Shown here: positions 15,740-30,392 of the stretch, in pieces | Numbering within the stretch: the stretch's first letter is position 1 | How the letters are laid out: the number at the start of each line of letters is the position of its first letter | Assembly: GCF_000003815.2 (NCBI RefSeq) | Contig: NC_049992.1 | Span: forward strand, 20,504,534 to 20,534,925 | DNA from: Branchiostoma floridae | Taxonomy: Eukaryota > Chordata > Leptocardii > Amphioxiformes > Branchiostomatidae | DNA length: 30,392 bases | Direction: 5' to 3' | Translations under genes and position numbers: made by a program | The notes under the pieces: model-generated | Database searches by the model: none | Told to the model about the DNA's origin: nothing | What the model saw: the letters and a program-made list of their open reading frames with translations, nothing else

Positions 15740-16395
15740 TACAAAATTCCCCCATTCAAGAATGGACTCCAGTGCACCCTATGTGAATTTGCACAATAGA
15801 CCAGTCCAGAAATACTCCCACTGAAACCTTGGCCTTTTGAATAAGAAACCAAATCCAAAATTGAATTTAGCAAAAAAGGTCCCAGTGCATAAAAAGGTAT
15901 AATAGACCAGTCTAAAAACACTTCCACTAAAATTGAATTTTGAATCATCACCCGTTCAAAACTGAAGTTGAAAAAATCCCCCTTCCGTGTGCAAAAAATG
16001 GACTCTTCCATGTAAAGTAGAGCAGTCCAAAAATACATCCGCTAAAATAGGACTTTGACATAATCACTGAAGTCCAAAAAATGGATTTTTAAAAAAAGCC
16101 CCCTCTATGCAAGAATGGACTCTTCCAGAACACCCATGTAAAATTGCAAATTAGACCAGTCCAAAAATAACCCTACTGAAAGACTTTGACAAACTAGAAG
16201 TCACCAAAGTCCAAAATATGAATTTTGAAAAATTCCCCCTCCGTGCGAGAATAGACTCTTCCAGCACACATTCTGTAAAATTGCAAAATAGACCTGTCCA
16301 AAAATGCATCCACTGAAAGACTTCACCAGTCCAATGATGAATTTAAAAAAAAAATGAACCCCTCCGTGTAAGAATGGACTCTTCCAGATAACACC
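15740..16395. repeat. Degenerate tandem array, ~117-136-bp unit, about six copies
   Basis: Landmark AATGGACTCTTCC recurs at about 15761, 15997, 16114, 16250 and 16373, with a weaker unit near 15880. Each is followed by an ATAGACCAGTCCAAAAATAC block and preceded by CCCCCTCCGTG. Units are highly diverged with indels, indicating an old array. No ORF. Confidence 0.8.
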
Positions 16396-16513
16396 GGGCT
16401 CGCTGATTGGCTGCCACCCCCCCTCTTTAGGATATAGATTCAGGCTAAGTGATTGGTTACCTATCTAATTAGATTAAATAGACATATATGCCAGTAGGTG
16501 CAATCTGCAGCTG

Positions 16514-16543
16514 GGGGTCAACGACCTTAAGGTCGTTGACCCC
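16514..16543. repeat. Perfect 30-bp palindrome
   Basis: The arm GGGGTCAACGACCTT is followed immediately by its exact reverse complement, with no spacer. It lies precisely between the ~120-bp array and the ~162-bp array. No flanking duplication was recognised. Confidence 0.85.
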
Positions 16544-16559
16544 TCTGGCTATTGGAAAA

Positions 16560-17200
16560 TGACAAAAAAATCCCCAAATATATCATTTTGACGTAGTCTA
16601 TGACAAAAATTAGACATGTGTCATTTGAATAAATATCTAGTGCACCCTTTTACCAAAATTTAGGTCATTTGGTTTTAAAACCAGAGCACAAGAGCCAAAA
16701 GTGTACTTTTTGGTCATAAAATGGCCAAATAATCGCAAAATTTAGCATTTTATTGTACCGTATGCCTCAAGTGTTATTGAATCCATGTGCGCATATGTCT
16801 AGGGCACTCCTATCCTAAATTTCAGGTCATCCGGATCTAAAACCAAGGTACAGGAGCCAAAAGTGTCCTTTTTTGGTAAAAAAAATGACCAAAAAATCGC
16901 AAAAATAAGTATTTCTTTATACTGTACACCAAAACTGATATTGAATCTATATGGGGGACTTATCAAGGCACATCTGTACCAAATTTCAGCTCATTCGGTT
17001 ATAATACCAGGGTACAGGGGGCCCAAATATACAGTTTTGGTCTTAAGATGACCAAAAAACCTTAATAAAATCATTTAAGAGACAGATATGGAAAAAATGA
17101 AAAAAACGTCCGAGGGTATTGGCCCACTCTACCCTTGTGCCAAATTTCAAGTCATTCGGTTGAGGAACAAGGGAGATACCGTGTTCTGAAGATTTGACAG
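16560..17200. repeat. Degenerate tandem array, ~162-bp unit, four copies, each with a hairpin
   Basis: AAATTTCAGGTCATTCGGTT-type landmarks occur at 16656, 16817, 16981 and 17142 (spacing 161, 164, 161). A GGTACAGGAGCCAAAAGTG block follows in the first three. Where present, TTTTGGTCAT and ATGACCAAAA form a short hairpin, and it is followed by AATCGCAAAA. The last unit ends in a (GAAA)n tract, as expected for the 3' end of some retroposons. Confidence 0.78.
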
Positions 17201-17201
17201 G

Positions 17202-17202
<1 letters not shown>

Positions 17203-17236
<34 letters not shown>

Positions 17237-17238
17237 AA
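17203..17238. repeat. (GAAA)9 microsatellite
   Basis: Nine perfect GAAA units directly after the 162-bp array. It may be the simple-repeat tail of a retroposed element. Confidence 0.95.
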
Positions 17239-17253
17239 CATTACGAATACAAT

Positions 17254-17287
17254 ATATTTCACCATACCTATGGTATGGCTGAAATAT
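17254..17287. repeat. Near-perfect palindrome after the GAAA tract
   Basis: ATATTTCACCATACC is followed by its inverse with a single extra C (GGTATGGCTGAAATAT), separated by three to four bases. It lies 15 bases after the microsatellite. Confidence 0.7.
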
Positions 17288-17788
17288 AATAAATCGACAC
17301 AATGTGCCTTTAGAGCGTTGAAATGAGATTGCGTTTTGCAGTGAAAACAATGCGATGTCCTCGAGTATACATCTTTCATAAGGTATAGTTGATGATTGAA
17401 CCTTAAATATGACAGTATTATAGTCATTAATGAGTTTCTTGAAATTGCGACAAAAAAACAATTAAATTAAGATATATTTCTCAAGTTTCAAGCGTGCTTT
17501 ACGCAATAAAGCCTTCTATGTACTGTGCAGCGTGTTGTGTTTGTAGCAGCAACTGTTATGAGTAGTTGAAAGATATGCAGTAGCCGGTAAGACATTATTA
17601 TTCACAGCAAGACGTCTGTGGGGGCGGTTTGTGCATGGCAGGAGTCATCTTCACCTTCAGAATTAGTCTCAGCTTAAAACAAGAGTCCAGAGACTTCATA
17701 CCTCTATGACATATTCTGATTATGCAAATGCAAACTGACGAGACAAAAGGATGTCAACAACAGCTCGACAATAAGATTATTAGACGTA

Positions 17789-20700
17789 TTATACTCACCA
17801 ATTGGCTTGAACGGTGGCGTATCACAGCCCTTCTTGTGTTATCAGACTCATACACACACGGCACGACTACGATGTCTGGTTCCTACTAGACATAGTTCAC
17901 TTCTGGCAGCTGGCGTCAGTTGACTGAAATTAAGTATTCAAGACTCAAGACCAACCATTTCACGGGTTCATAACATAGAATATAGATACATTATCGTTTG
18001 TTGGAATAATGAAAGTATAGTAAATAAAATGCATGTCTGAGCCAATAAGTAATCAATGATGATGTACGACACTTTTGGCAAGTGTATATATGTTGTATAC
18101 ATCTCCCTTAATTCAAAATATTTGGATGAACTTGTCTGAACATGAAATGAATGAAACATCGAGCTCTTGAATAGTTATGCACTAGCACGTTACGTGAGGT
18201 AAAGTCTCTTTGTCGCCGTTAAGTTTTCAAGAATTGGCGTAAGTCAATGTGCTTTTTTGTAACTAAGCCATTTCTCATTTATGCATATATATTAAGTGAC
18301 CAGTATCTAAACCTGTTAGATTGACCATAGATAATTATGGATAAATACAATTCTTCATCTCAGAAGTCCAATCGCTATGTACCTACCGTTGTCCAGAAAC
18401 TTGTACCCAAAAACAATTGTAACACGTCATTGAGCTTTTGCATGAAGACAAACGTAGTCTTACTTCAGACATTTTTTTTAAAGATCAATTCTCATATCAA
18501 TATACCTTTGGCAAGCAAAACAAGTTGTGTTGGATTTGCATTATAAGGCCATTTTAGCTAATAGATTATATAGATGGCAATCGTAAGGGCAGCCATTTTT
18601 ATCCGTTCAAAAAAAAAAAGGATTTCAAACATACTGTGAATAGTACACTGCAGATGTAAAACCGTACGCGTGTGAGAACAAACAAATCTATTATTTAATA
18701 CTTACTAGATTCTGTCTATTTAGTCATCTGTTAAACCCTACAAATCGCTTAGATTTCATACTGAAGGTAACCTTTGTTACAAAACTTTTTTATCCACACG
18801 CTTGCACCAGTTTGGGAGTTTCTATATTATATGGATGTTATCCATGAAACCAAATCAATGTGACCTAAGGTGAAATACTGATTTAAGAATCGGTAGTGTG
18901 TAAAGGTAAAAAAAACACCTGCAAATTGTTGCAGGTAACAGAGCCAGACGCTAGTTCTCTAGTGATAACAAGTGCGCAGATTGACTGACAAAGGCTGTTT
19001 CAGTAATGACATTAAGAGCTCAGTCTTCTAAGTTGTAAATTAAGAATATCATGATTGAGTGTAACAAAACAAGCATGGCGTATCGATATTATATAAAAAA
19101 TATTGCCCGACAAACCTTGCGGTGAATCGGAATGGACTCTAAAGCGCACTTAACATAGACCGGTGTTCATGCCATCCTTTCAAAATCCACCATCACAACA
19201 TTGTTTTTATCTTAAGTGACGGTATTAGGATGCCTGGCGGAACTACGAGAGTTGGCAATACCAATGTTCTAAAACCGGCTCATGATTATAAGTTGCAAGA
19301 AATTAATCTTTTAAAAAGCAGCTGTATATGAAATTAGCAATATTTCAATGTAAAAACATAGTAGTACGTCGTAAAAACATGGTAATTAATAAAAAATATA
19401 TTAATGAAAAAAATATCAGGACTCAAACCTCAATGACACGACTGTGGTATTTGGTTCTGAGTTTACAGAGTCTCAAGTTCCTTGTCCAGGTACATTGTAC
19501 CTACGTAAGTTTCCCAAAAACTGTGGCTGATTGTAAAAACAAAAGATTGCAGAACATCTTCGAATTTTTACATAAGAACAATGGCCACCTTACTTCAGAC
19601 TTATCACAATATTGCTTCTTTTATTCATATACCCCTGGATAGCAAAAGACAGGGGGTGGTCCTTTGCTCGTAATTTGATAAGCATGATTGAAAAAGAATG
19701 GTAATGTGAAAAAGTATAAAAACTTTCTCGTTAATAATTGCTATCTGTTTGGAGACTGAGAATGAGGCAGATTCTAGTTTTATACTGATAACAAGTGGGT
19801 AGTTTCCTTTGGGACAATGACATTTTCAAGATGGTATGTTTTGGATAACACTAAGACCTTCACTAGGTTAGATTCCTACGTTTTTACAAATTGACATTAA
19901 AATCAGTGAACACAGACTAACAACATTCCCCTTTCTGTACGTGAGGACCACTGCCACCAAATAAATGATGAGGGACTCGATTTTTATTCTAAGTTTTTCC
20001 ACCATATGCTACTTTTATTTACAGACAGAGCCACTTAAAACGCATGACCACTTAATGTCAGAACACGACAAAAACAGTCTTTCACATGTGCCGATGTGCA
20101 AGCGATTGAATTGAGTTTCGCTTTGGCCCATTTATAATTATGATGATATCCCATGGTTCATATGACAACACATTATATGAAAATACAAAGTTACAAAGTT
20201 ACGGATCTGAGTATCACCGTCAAAATGGTCAAACTACTCGAAAATTGAAAGAAATGTAAAGTATATTATTTTTTTGCTAGCATCCCTTAAATACATGTAA
20301 TATTTTCAATCTATATATCAAAACCATAGAATCTGCATTCATCTGTATTCTTATGCAAAATACAAGAATAGAATTTGTCTAAGATATGTTCATCTTTAGT
20401 ATTTGGCTGCATATGTAATGGTTAGTATTAGGATATATTTACACAGATAGGCAAAATGATAGTTTCAGCTGGGCGTACTCATGATGACTTTATACTCACC
20501 AGACGACCTCTGTTACTCACAGTCCTTGTCACTTTTTCAAGATCCAGGCGGTAGATACGACAGCAATATTTGGTTCAGGGTAGAGAGAGCTCGTTCCTGG
20601 TGTCAGTTGCCCAAAATGAATTATTTAAAACTCTAGACGAACTATTGTACGCATGTCATGTAGATTAAATGTATATGCATCACATTGTGATCTCTTGATA

Positions 20701-21400
20701 CACATTGAGAGCTAAGCGAACAAAGTCTTTTCCGAATAAAGTTTTGATTAAGTTTGATCCATATAGTGCATGTGTGAGTGTGTACAAGCCCTGTTGAAGG
20801 GGAAAGAAAACATTTCGATGAGCATGCCTTAACGCTTTTTTCATTAACATTAGACAAACAACACGTCAGTATCCTGAAAATTCATTAGACCTCTGAGTTA
20901 CGTCAGCTAACGTATATTCAATGTTTGTGGCTATTGTAAATTCAGGCATTGCCTTTATCATTTAACTCTTTATAAGCCATGGTCAGTTCCACATTTATAA
21001 TAATGTACAGGATTGATGATCCGTATCTAAACTTGTTTTTGGCCGTAGGTTAGTAAGGATTCGCGTCCAAATTCAATATACATACTTTTCCCCCAAATTA
21101 GTCTGCTGGTAAAAAAAGTCCAAAACGTCATCAAACTGTTGCATAGAAGCAAACGTAACCTTCCTTGGGACTCATCCAAAAATTACTTCACATATTCACA
21201 AGCCTTGTGTCTTCTAGCAAAAACAGTGGGTGGGTATTTGATAGAACAGAAAAAAAAATTGTTTAAAAAAAATGTAGTGTGCGAACGTAGAAAAAAGTAT
21301 CCCTAGCGGAGTCTAACCCAGTATTGAATGCAAGTGCATATGTTTTTAGGTGACGGAGAACAGTTTTGTAATGACTGCAGGTACACAGTCTAATTGGTCC
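17789..21400. repeat. Diverged non-coding block in three tandem copies
   Basis: Landmark I (ACGAC..TGGTTC, followed by CAGTTG or similar) is at 17863, 19438 and 20557. Landmark II (CTTACTTCAGAC or variant) is at 18459, 19589 and 21160. The spacing I-II is 596, 151 and 603, so the middle copy lacks about 450 bp. Copies 1 and 3 also share TTATACTCACCA (17789, 20490) and GTATCTAAAC (18303, 21023). A GATAACAAGTG landmark follows in copies 1 and 2, with a weaker match in copy 3. On the minus strand TTATACTCACC reads as a good splice donor. Alignment by eye only. Confidence 0.55.
18917..18936. repeat. Short hairpin ACCTGCAA / TTGCAGGT
   Basis: An 8-bp perfect stem with a 4-base loop. A related one, ACCTGCAC-AA-GTGCAGGT, is at 24111-24128. 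Their function is unknown. Confidence 0.5.
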
Positions 21401-23280
21401 AAGCGCTAATATTTTGCGTTGTGTAAAGGTAAACTGTAATAGAATTTGATTAACAACCCGATATTTGTCAGTTCATACTAAACTGTCATGTGTCTAAATG
21501 TTAGGGATAATGTTAGTTGTTACCTGAGTGTACGCAGTAACTGACTTTTGTCTAAAATCTAATAAAACTTGTTGCGTATATACAAAGGGTAGCAGGTTAC
21601 CAGGGGTAGCTTCCTTGCTGATCGGGAATGGTAGTATAGACTGTCCATCAAAGCATAAAAAGGACATATTCAGTTATGATTGCAACAAAGACATATATGC
21701 ATATATGTGTATGATAAGTATGTATGTTTACGGTCATCTTTTTGGACTGGTTTCTATACTGTTAGTATTAGATTTATAAACATACAAATATGATTTGATT
21801 TATTAAAAGAAAATTATGGCGTTTTCACTTGAGTCATGTTTTCCTGACATTACAAGAAATGATTTAGCCATAGCAACAATTGCTTTGGTTAATGCTGTTG
21901 AGAACAACTAAGACGTGTCAAATATGCGATTTCTGTTAAGTTTCAATGGGCAACTGTTTAATGGAGATGATGTTTCTTTGCATAAAGTTCCTGCTAGGTT
22001 TAACGCAGTAAAGCTAATTGACATGAACAGCACATTAGATTCAACTTTACATCGTTTTGGTTTAGGTGATCAAAAATGAAAATGTTTTATCGTATATTAA
22101 GTGATGTCCAATTCCAATAAAAAGCTTTTTCATTGTATGAATTCCTTTGATCACAAAATAACGATATTTTTAACGTTGACGAGTCTATAAAGAAAGTCGC
22201 TTATTCTATCAATGATGTTCAGCACAATTTTTTTTCATGTGAAAATACCACTGAAAATCATTGAAAGTATGTTTCATTTTATAAATGTTTTTCAGCACAG
22301 AGGAAAGCAGCTCGATTCGATGAATGTTTTTCAGCGGCCTGAAAACAGTTTCAGATTCAAAATTCATTCAGTGCTAAGATCAGCTTGTTTTATTATGGAA
22401 GTTTTATTCATTGTCAAACATGTGGCGAAGAGAAATAATGTAACAGTGGACTATGAGAAGATAGATTGATATTGTGCTGACTACTTTGAAGGTGAATGAA
22501 ACATTGAATTGTAAATTGTGGAAAAAAAATTGTACTATAAGGAAGGCAATACTTCTGACCTCCCCCACCCTTAAAATAGTGAAAACGGCTTAGGTCGAAG
22601 TAACATGTAACAATGTCTAAAAATAGTAAGGTAAGTCACCGGTAGCCGATCATCACAATGAGATTACACGAATGTTGTACATTTTAAAGAAGGTTGTGTT
22701 ACTGTTTTAACATGTTCCTCTGTCTGTATTGTATGTAACAAAAGTTGACGATAGTTTCTTAACTAAAACACGTTCTAATGGGGCTGTCATAAAACACGTT
22801 TTCATTGGCCATTCAGAAGTGCCCAAAAACTCAACTGAATGATCCACTTTTCAGGTGTGTGTTGTGTAGTTAATTACTTCGACATAAAGCCATTTAAGAA
22901 AAAAAAAGCTTCATGACATTCTTCGGGGTACACAGCTGTAAGTATGTATGTTAGCTCCTTCTTTACGAAATTTTGCCTTATTTATCCTAAAATGAAACGA
23001 TTACACACAAAAAAAGTGCAGCAAAATGGAAACCATGTCGGAGGCCTACGTCCAGCTGAAGAAAATTAAAGGAAGGCCAAACTAGAGAGAAATTTCAGTT
23101 GGACCAATTGAATCGATTTCAGGTGCTAGAGTGTGCATGTGACTATGTCTCATTATCTATCACTGAGAGGTGTACAACATGATAGAAGACTGTCCCAGAA
23201 ACAACAGAAAATGTGGTAGAAAAATGCAAGCCTTGTGGAATGCACAGCTTGGTTTCAGCAAATACGCTTTTATAAACTTG

Positions 23281-23380
23281 NNNNNNNNNNNNNNNNNNNN
23301 NNNNNNNNNNNNNNNNNNNNNNNNNNNNNNNNNNNNNNNNNNNNNNNNNNNNNNNNNNNNNNNNNNNNNNNNNNNNNNNN
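23281..23380. other. Assembly gap (100 N)
   Basis: A placeholder gap of unknown true size in AT-rich non-coding DNA. Confidence 0.99.
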
Positions 23381-23971
23381 TAGGGCCGTCTGTTTTGTGG
23401 ATCTTCGTGTTTCCGGCGAATATCTTTAGACTGTGCTAGACTGTGGATGGATTACAATGATATGTAGTACGTAACGTATTGTAACCCGACCTTTTAAAGC
23501 AATTGATTGCTTTCTTGTGGTTGACCGTGGTATGGCAGCAGGAATTCCTGGTTTTGGACGCTGGTGTTGATGTTTAGGTTGCAGAATGGTGTTTAAATGA
23601 AAAAGTGGTGTAGGTGTGGCTCCTATCAGGTTGCAGTAGAACTGCAGGGTTATCTTAGAAATATATGCATTACCCCACGCGGCGACCATGATAGGTTGAA
23701 AACGAGGTCAATGAGGCAAACAAAAGACTGTCCATCATAATTTGCAGTTCAAACAATGATTTCATGGCATAATGATGTAGATAATGAAGTACAAATTATG
23801 CATTTTTTTTACTTAATTTGCATAATTAATTTGAAAGTGTCCTTATTCTTCTTAGTATATGTAGTAAATGATTGGGCTGTCAACACTGTGACCTGTGTAC
23901 GTTAGTGAAAGGTGTACATAAGCAAGCATAAATTATGCAAATGTGAAAGTTATTTGCATAATCAGAATATT

Positions 23972-23977
23972 TTTATT
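23972..23977 (-). terminator. Candidate polyadenylation signal for EHHADH
   Basis: The minus strand reads AATAAA about 295 bases after the EHHADH stop. It is the nearest canonical hexamer I found downstream, and its use is unproven. Confidence 0.3.
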
Positions 23978-24110
23978 AGCTGCATTGATATGAAGTATGA
24001 AGGAAAAAAAATGGAATGCGTGGTTCCTGAACAATTTTAGTATGATTCATAATTCTTAAATTCTGAGTGGTGCAGGTAAAATTTGTCTGGTACAGGTAAT
24101 TTTCCACGTT

Positions 24111-24128
24111 ACCTGCACAAGTGCAGGT
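24111..24128. repeat. Perfect hairpin ACCTGCAC / GTGCAGGT
   Basis: An 8-bp inverted repeat with a 2-base centre. TGCAGGTAA and ACAGGTAA words lie 30-50 bases upstream. It falls in the presumed EHHADH 3' UTR, so it would also form in RNA. Confidence 0.55.
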
Positions 24129-24271
24129 ATGTAAAAAAAGATCATTTCGAGCAGCATGTGTCTTTACTGGTTTGTATGTACGTAGAGATGTAGAATACCT
24201 TACAAATGTTATTTTGCTTATTTAGTGTTTACAAAGATTACGATTTGCTCAATATTAGCCAACATGCCGTC

Positions 24272-28118
<3,847 letters not shown>

Positions 28119-28402
28119 TCAAAGGAGCATTCCACTCCAGAAGGGAGTGTTATTTTCCTATATATAAATGCATAATCAGCCGACTTTTTGTGGGATTCAA
28201 TTTGTGGTGAATAACGTAATGTATATTTTTTGTAAAACATTGTGATACTCATTAAACCCATGCAGACCCTACGCATGCATTATCTATACGTCTATCAGGC
28301 CTGCATTGAAACACTTCAAAAGACGTGGTCAACATTCCTGTTTGGGCGTCCCTTCAAAGCTGTACAAGTTACCCGTAGGTAATAATGCTATAGTCTGTGT
28401 AA

Positions 28403-28454
28403 CACAAACTCCGCTGTCCAGGGCTCTAACTGGCCCCTCCCCGCGGAGTTTGTG
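28403..28454. repeat. Inverted repeat CACAAACTCCGC / GCGGAGTTTGTG
   Basis: A perfect 12-bp stem encloses a 28-base loop. Weaker complementarity extends outward through CTATAG..TAGCTATA. It is possibly a small MITE of about 85 bp. No target duplication seen. Confidence 0.55.
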
Positions 28455-29563
28455 CTCCACTAGCTATAACCTGGGGGAACTGTTGTAGAAAATACCAACA
28501 CCAATGGCAAGCCAGGATTTTGGTCAAGCCCCCATTACCGTGGAAACCAGTATATTAGCATGTCTCCACCACCCAGACGGTGGGCGGGCTAGTTGCCTCT
28601 CCCATTGTCTGTGCCGGGCTGTGGTTCTCTGTGTGAAGGACCCATGGGAGCAGAGGCATGTTTGTGTTTAATAGGCAAACAACGTCTTGTGCCAGTTGTG
28701 GGGATTTCAAGAAACTTGAAGGAATCTTGGAGCGCAGACTTTCCTGGAACTATTATTTTGCCTGGTGGTGAGATTTTATGTGGCCAGCAACGAAAGCTAA
28801 TTGGCATAAAGTACATTTTTTAAAATCTATATAGGCAGAGAACTGCAGAAAAACAGTTGGTTCACAAAAATGCGCCATGTTGTTGCGACAGTTGAAGCCT
28901 GTCAACCTCCTTGGTCAAACTTCTCAGAACCATGATATGTCCCTCCTATAATGATTGGCACATCAAAAGTTATGCCACAGGCACATCTACCTGAATGCAC
29001 CCGATTCTATCAATATTATCATAAAGGTTTGTTAATCATGGGGCATGATTTGCGAATACGTTCGGTTGATCAGTGCCTTCCCATGGACTGAGGCCGTCTG
29101 ATTAGCGAAGAGTTCGCGCTGGGGGTAATCAGGAGTCGGGGTCAACAACCCGTGATGCTGACCCAACATGGCGGCGCCCACAGATCGGGCAGAAGGTGTG
29201 TGGCGGTCGGCGATATGAGCCTGGAAACTCCTTTCCAAGCATATTCATTCCGCGTAACACGTTCAACAGGTAGGTCTTATAATCCTGGCTCCAGGTTTCT
29301 CTTTGATAACCAACAATTAAGTATGGAAAAATCATGGTTTGAAAACCCGAAGGTGAAGTAGCAGCCATATAATTTTGTTGTACGGGGAAAAATCATTTTT
29401 GTAAGCCCTGAGCGGTTTATCATATGACGTTGTGGTCACTATATACCCAACTTACCTTGCCTACTACTACTACTAGTATCTTAGATGGTAAAACTAGTCT
29501 GCGAATAGTGACACAACCGCCTAGCCTGGTAACTATGCCATCGGGAGCTGGTCGCTATCTCTA

Positions 29564-29592
29564 CGGGCTGAGAGAGTGGCCCGTCCGCCCAG
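29564..29592. repeat. Fragment of a dispersed repeat also present at 24912-24941
   Basis: CGGGCTGAGAGAGTGGCCCG matches the CGGGCTG...GAGAGAGTAGCCCG segment in the EHHADH intron, and both continue into CCGCCCAG. Family unknown. Confidence 0.45.
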
Positions 29593-29940
29593 TTCACCAG
29601 CGCACGCCAGGGAACTTTTACGGGGTTAGGTTATTTACAACGCAAAAGCCCAGGTAAACCCCTCTGGTAACGAAGTCTCATATGACTTCTAATCAGAAGC
29701 AGGCCGACTGGGCCGTCAAACACCCCTTATATTATAATTATAACGAAGCCGACCAGAGAATGGTGACCTGACCTGTTACTGGAAGCATTATATTGTAATG
29801 TAAGTTATAAATTAAGTTTAGAGAGTTCCTCAGGCCAGGTATGAATGGCTGGATAAAGGGATATAAGCAATTGAGATACAAACAATTTCTATAATTCATG
29901 TAACAGTGAGATTCAAACGCCATTAACTAACCAGTCCAAT

Positions 29941-30095
29941 GGGTCCAAGCCTTTTGGCCTAGTGGTTATGGTGCTTGGTTCGTTAGTTGCTCGGCCTGGG
30001 TTCATTATTCCTGCAGTGAGCCAGGAGACTGTTTCTACTCGCATCATCAAGTGATGGTGTGTCCTAGTGCAAAATAAATTTTGGATAACAAATAA
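29941..30095 (+). mobile_element. tRNA-derived SINE (probable)
   Basis: TGGCCTAGTGG (29955-29965) fits a pol III A box, and about 33 bases on, GGTTCATTATTCC is a degenerate B box. This is the spacing and order of a tRNA-like head. A non-tRNA body and an A/T-rich end (AAAATAAATTTTGG) follow. The head does not fold into a convincing functional tRNA. Boundaries are approximate. Confidence 0.5.
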
Positions 30096-30236
30096 TGCCT
30101 TCTTCTTCCTTTGAGTGCCATACCTGATTAGGTTGAGGGCTCAGGCACTGGGGTGAGGGTGGGGTAATTTTCTAGGTGTACAGTGTAGATGCAGGTGGTT
30201 TGTGGGGCTGGTTGGTGGCTGGTGGCTTTTGGCTCC

Positions 30237-30392
30237 TCAGTGGGTAGGGGCTCCACTCCCTGACCGCCACTCTGCTGTGTGGTGGCAAGAACCCGTAGCC
30301 TTTGGTTGAAGTAAATTACTGGTATGGAGGGCATTCTTATATGCCTCCCTGTTTTTGGCTTGGACTATATATTCCTGGAGGGCATTCCAATC
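30237..30392 (-). mobile_element. LINE ORF C-terminus entering from the right edge
   Basis: The minus-strand frame from the edge reads DWNALQEYIVQAKNREAYKN, then ALHTSNLL, and stops at 30239-30237. A 'DWN.L...V..A.....FK..L' tail is typical of the end of many non-LTR reverse-transcriptase proteins. The upstream part is off-window. The GT-rich sequence downstream to about 30130 would be its 3' UTR. Confidence 0.45.

Larger units (their letters stand above)
17288..24110. other. AT-rich stretch without a recognised gene
   Basis: It contains the three-copy diverged block, small hairpins and a gap, but no exon I can assign. Short open frames in it lack family motifs and do not join with consistent splice phases. 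It may be KIF2-like intron or intergenic DNA. Confidence 0.5.

Noticed and set aside
22212-22469. Plus-strand 85-codon frame with NVFQ repeats
   Set aside because: AT-rich, not similar to a family I know, and no flanking splice sites in frame. The VTVDYEK end only superficially recalls the kinesin-13 second exon.
29129-29368. Minus-strand frame with CPICGRRH, possible zinc-finger exon
   Set aside because: Only one CxxC pair, no matching second ligand pair, and surrounded by repeat-like sequence. Not supportable as a gene.
29941-30015. Functional tRNA gene
   Set aside because: A and B boxes are recognisable, but the B box is degenerate and the stems do not close into a cloverleaf. It is better read as a SINE head.

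Overview
This is an intron-rich eukaryotic nuclear window with four 100-base assembly gaps. The protein families, the small phased introns, the many short inverted-repeat elements and the non-LTR retrotransposons suggest an invertebrate deuterostome, most likely amphioxus (Branchiostoma). That assignment is inference, because no species marker is present.

Layout. (1) 139-5940, minus strand: a cytochrome P450 family 4 (CYP4) gene. Eight exons join in a consistent frame (417 codons) from the N-terminal membrane anchor to the K-helix. The heme-cysteine exon lies beyond the left edge. Its introns hold several short transposons, two tiny 34-43 bp palindromes with exact 7-bp direct repeats, a tandem copy of an exon-5 acceptor, and DR1-type nuclear-receptor sites. 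(2) 5941-7300: an intergenic region leading to a CpG-rich promoter. (3) 7301-7355, plus strand: a first coding exon resembling kinesin-13 (KIF2). No second exon was found. (4) About 7356-24200: non-coding or repeat-dominated. It contains an RTE-like LINE ending at a gap, a CRE-rich segment, a 66-bp palindromic minisatellite fused to a decayed LINE, a 782-bp inverted-repeat element, three further tandem arrays, and a diverged block present three times. (5) 24272-28067, minus strand: the last five coding exons of EHHADH, the peroxisomal bifunctional enzyme, ending in the peroxisomal signal SRL. A 5'-truncated LINE with a 16-bp target duplication sits in one intron. (6) 28068-30392: more EHHADH intron or intergenic DNA, a tRNA-like SINE, and a LINE C-terminus running off the right edge.

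Functionally, CYP4 enzymes omega-hydroxylate fatty acids, and EHHADH handles peroxisomal beta-oxidation, including of the dicarboxylic acids that omega-oxidation yields. The two genes lie about 18 kb apart on the same strand. The DR1 motifs in the CYP4 gene would fit PPAR/RXR- or HNF4-type control, but that link is a hypothesis.
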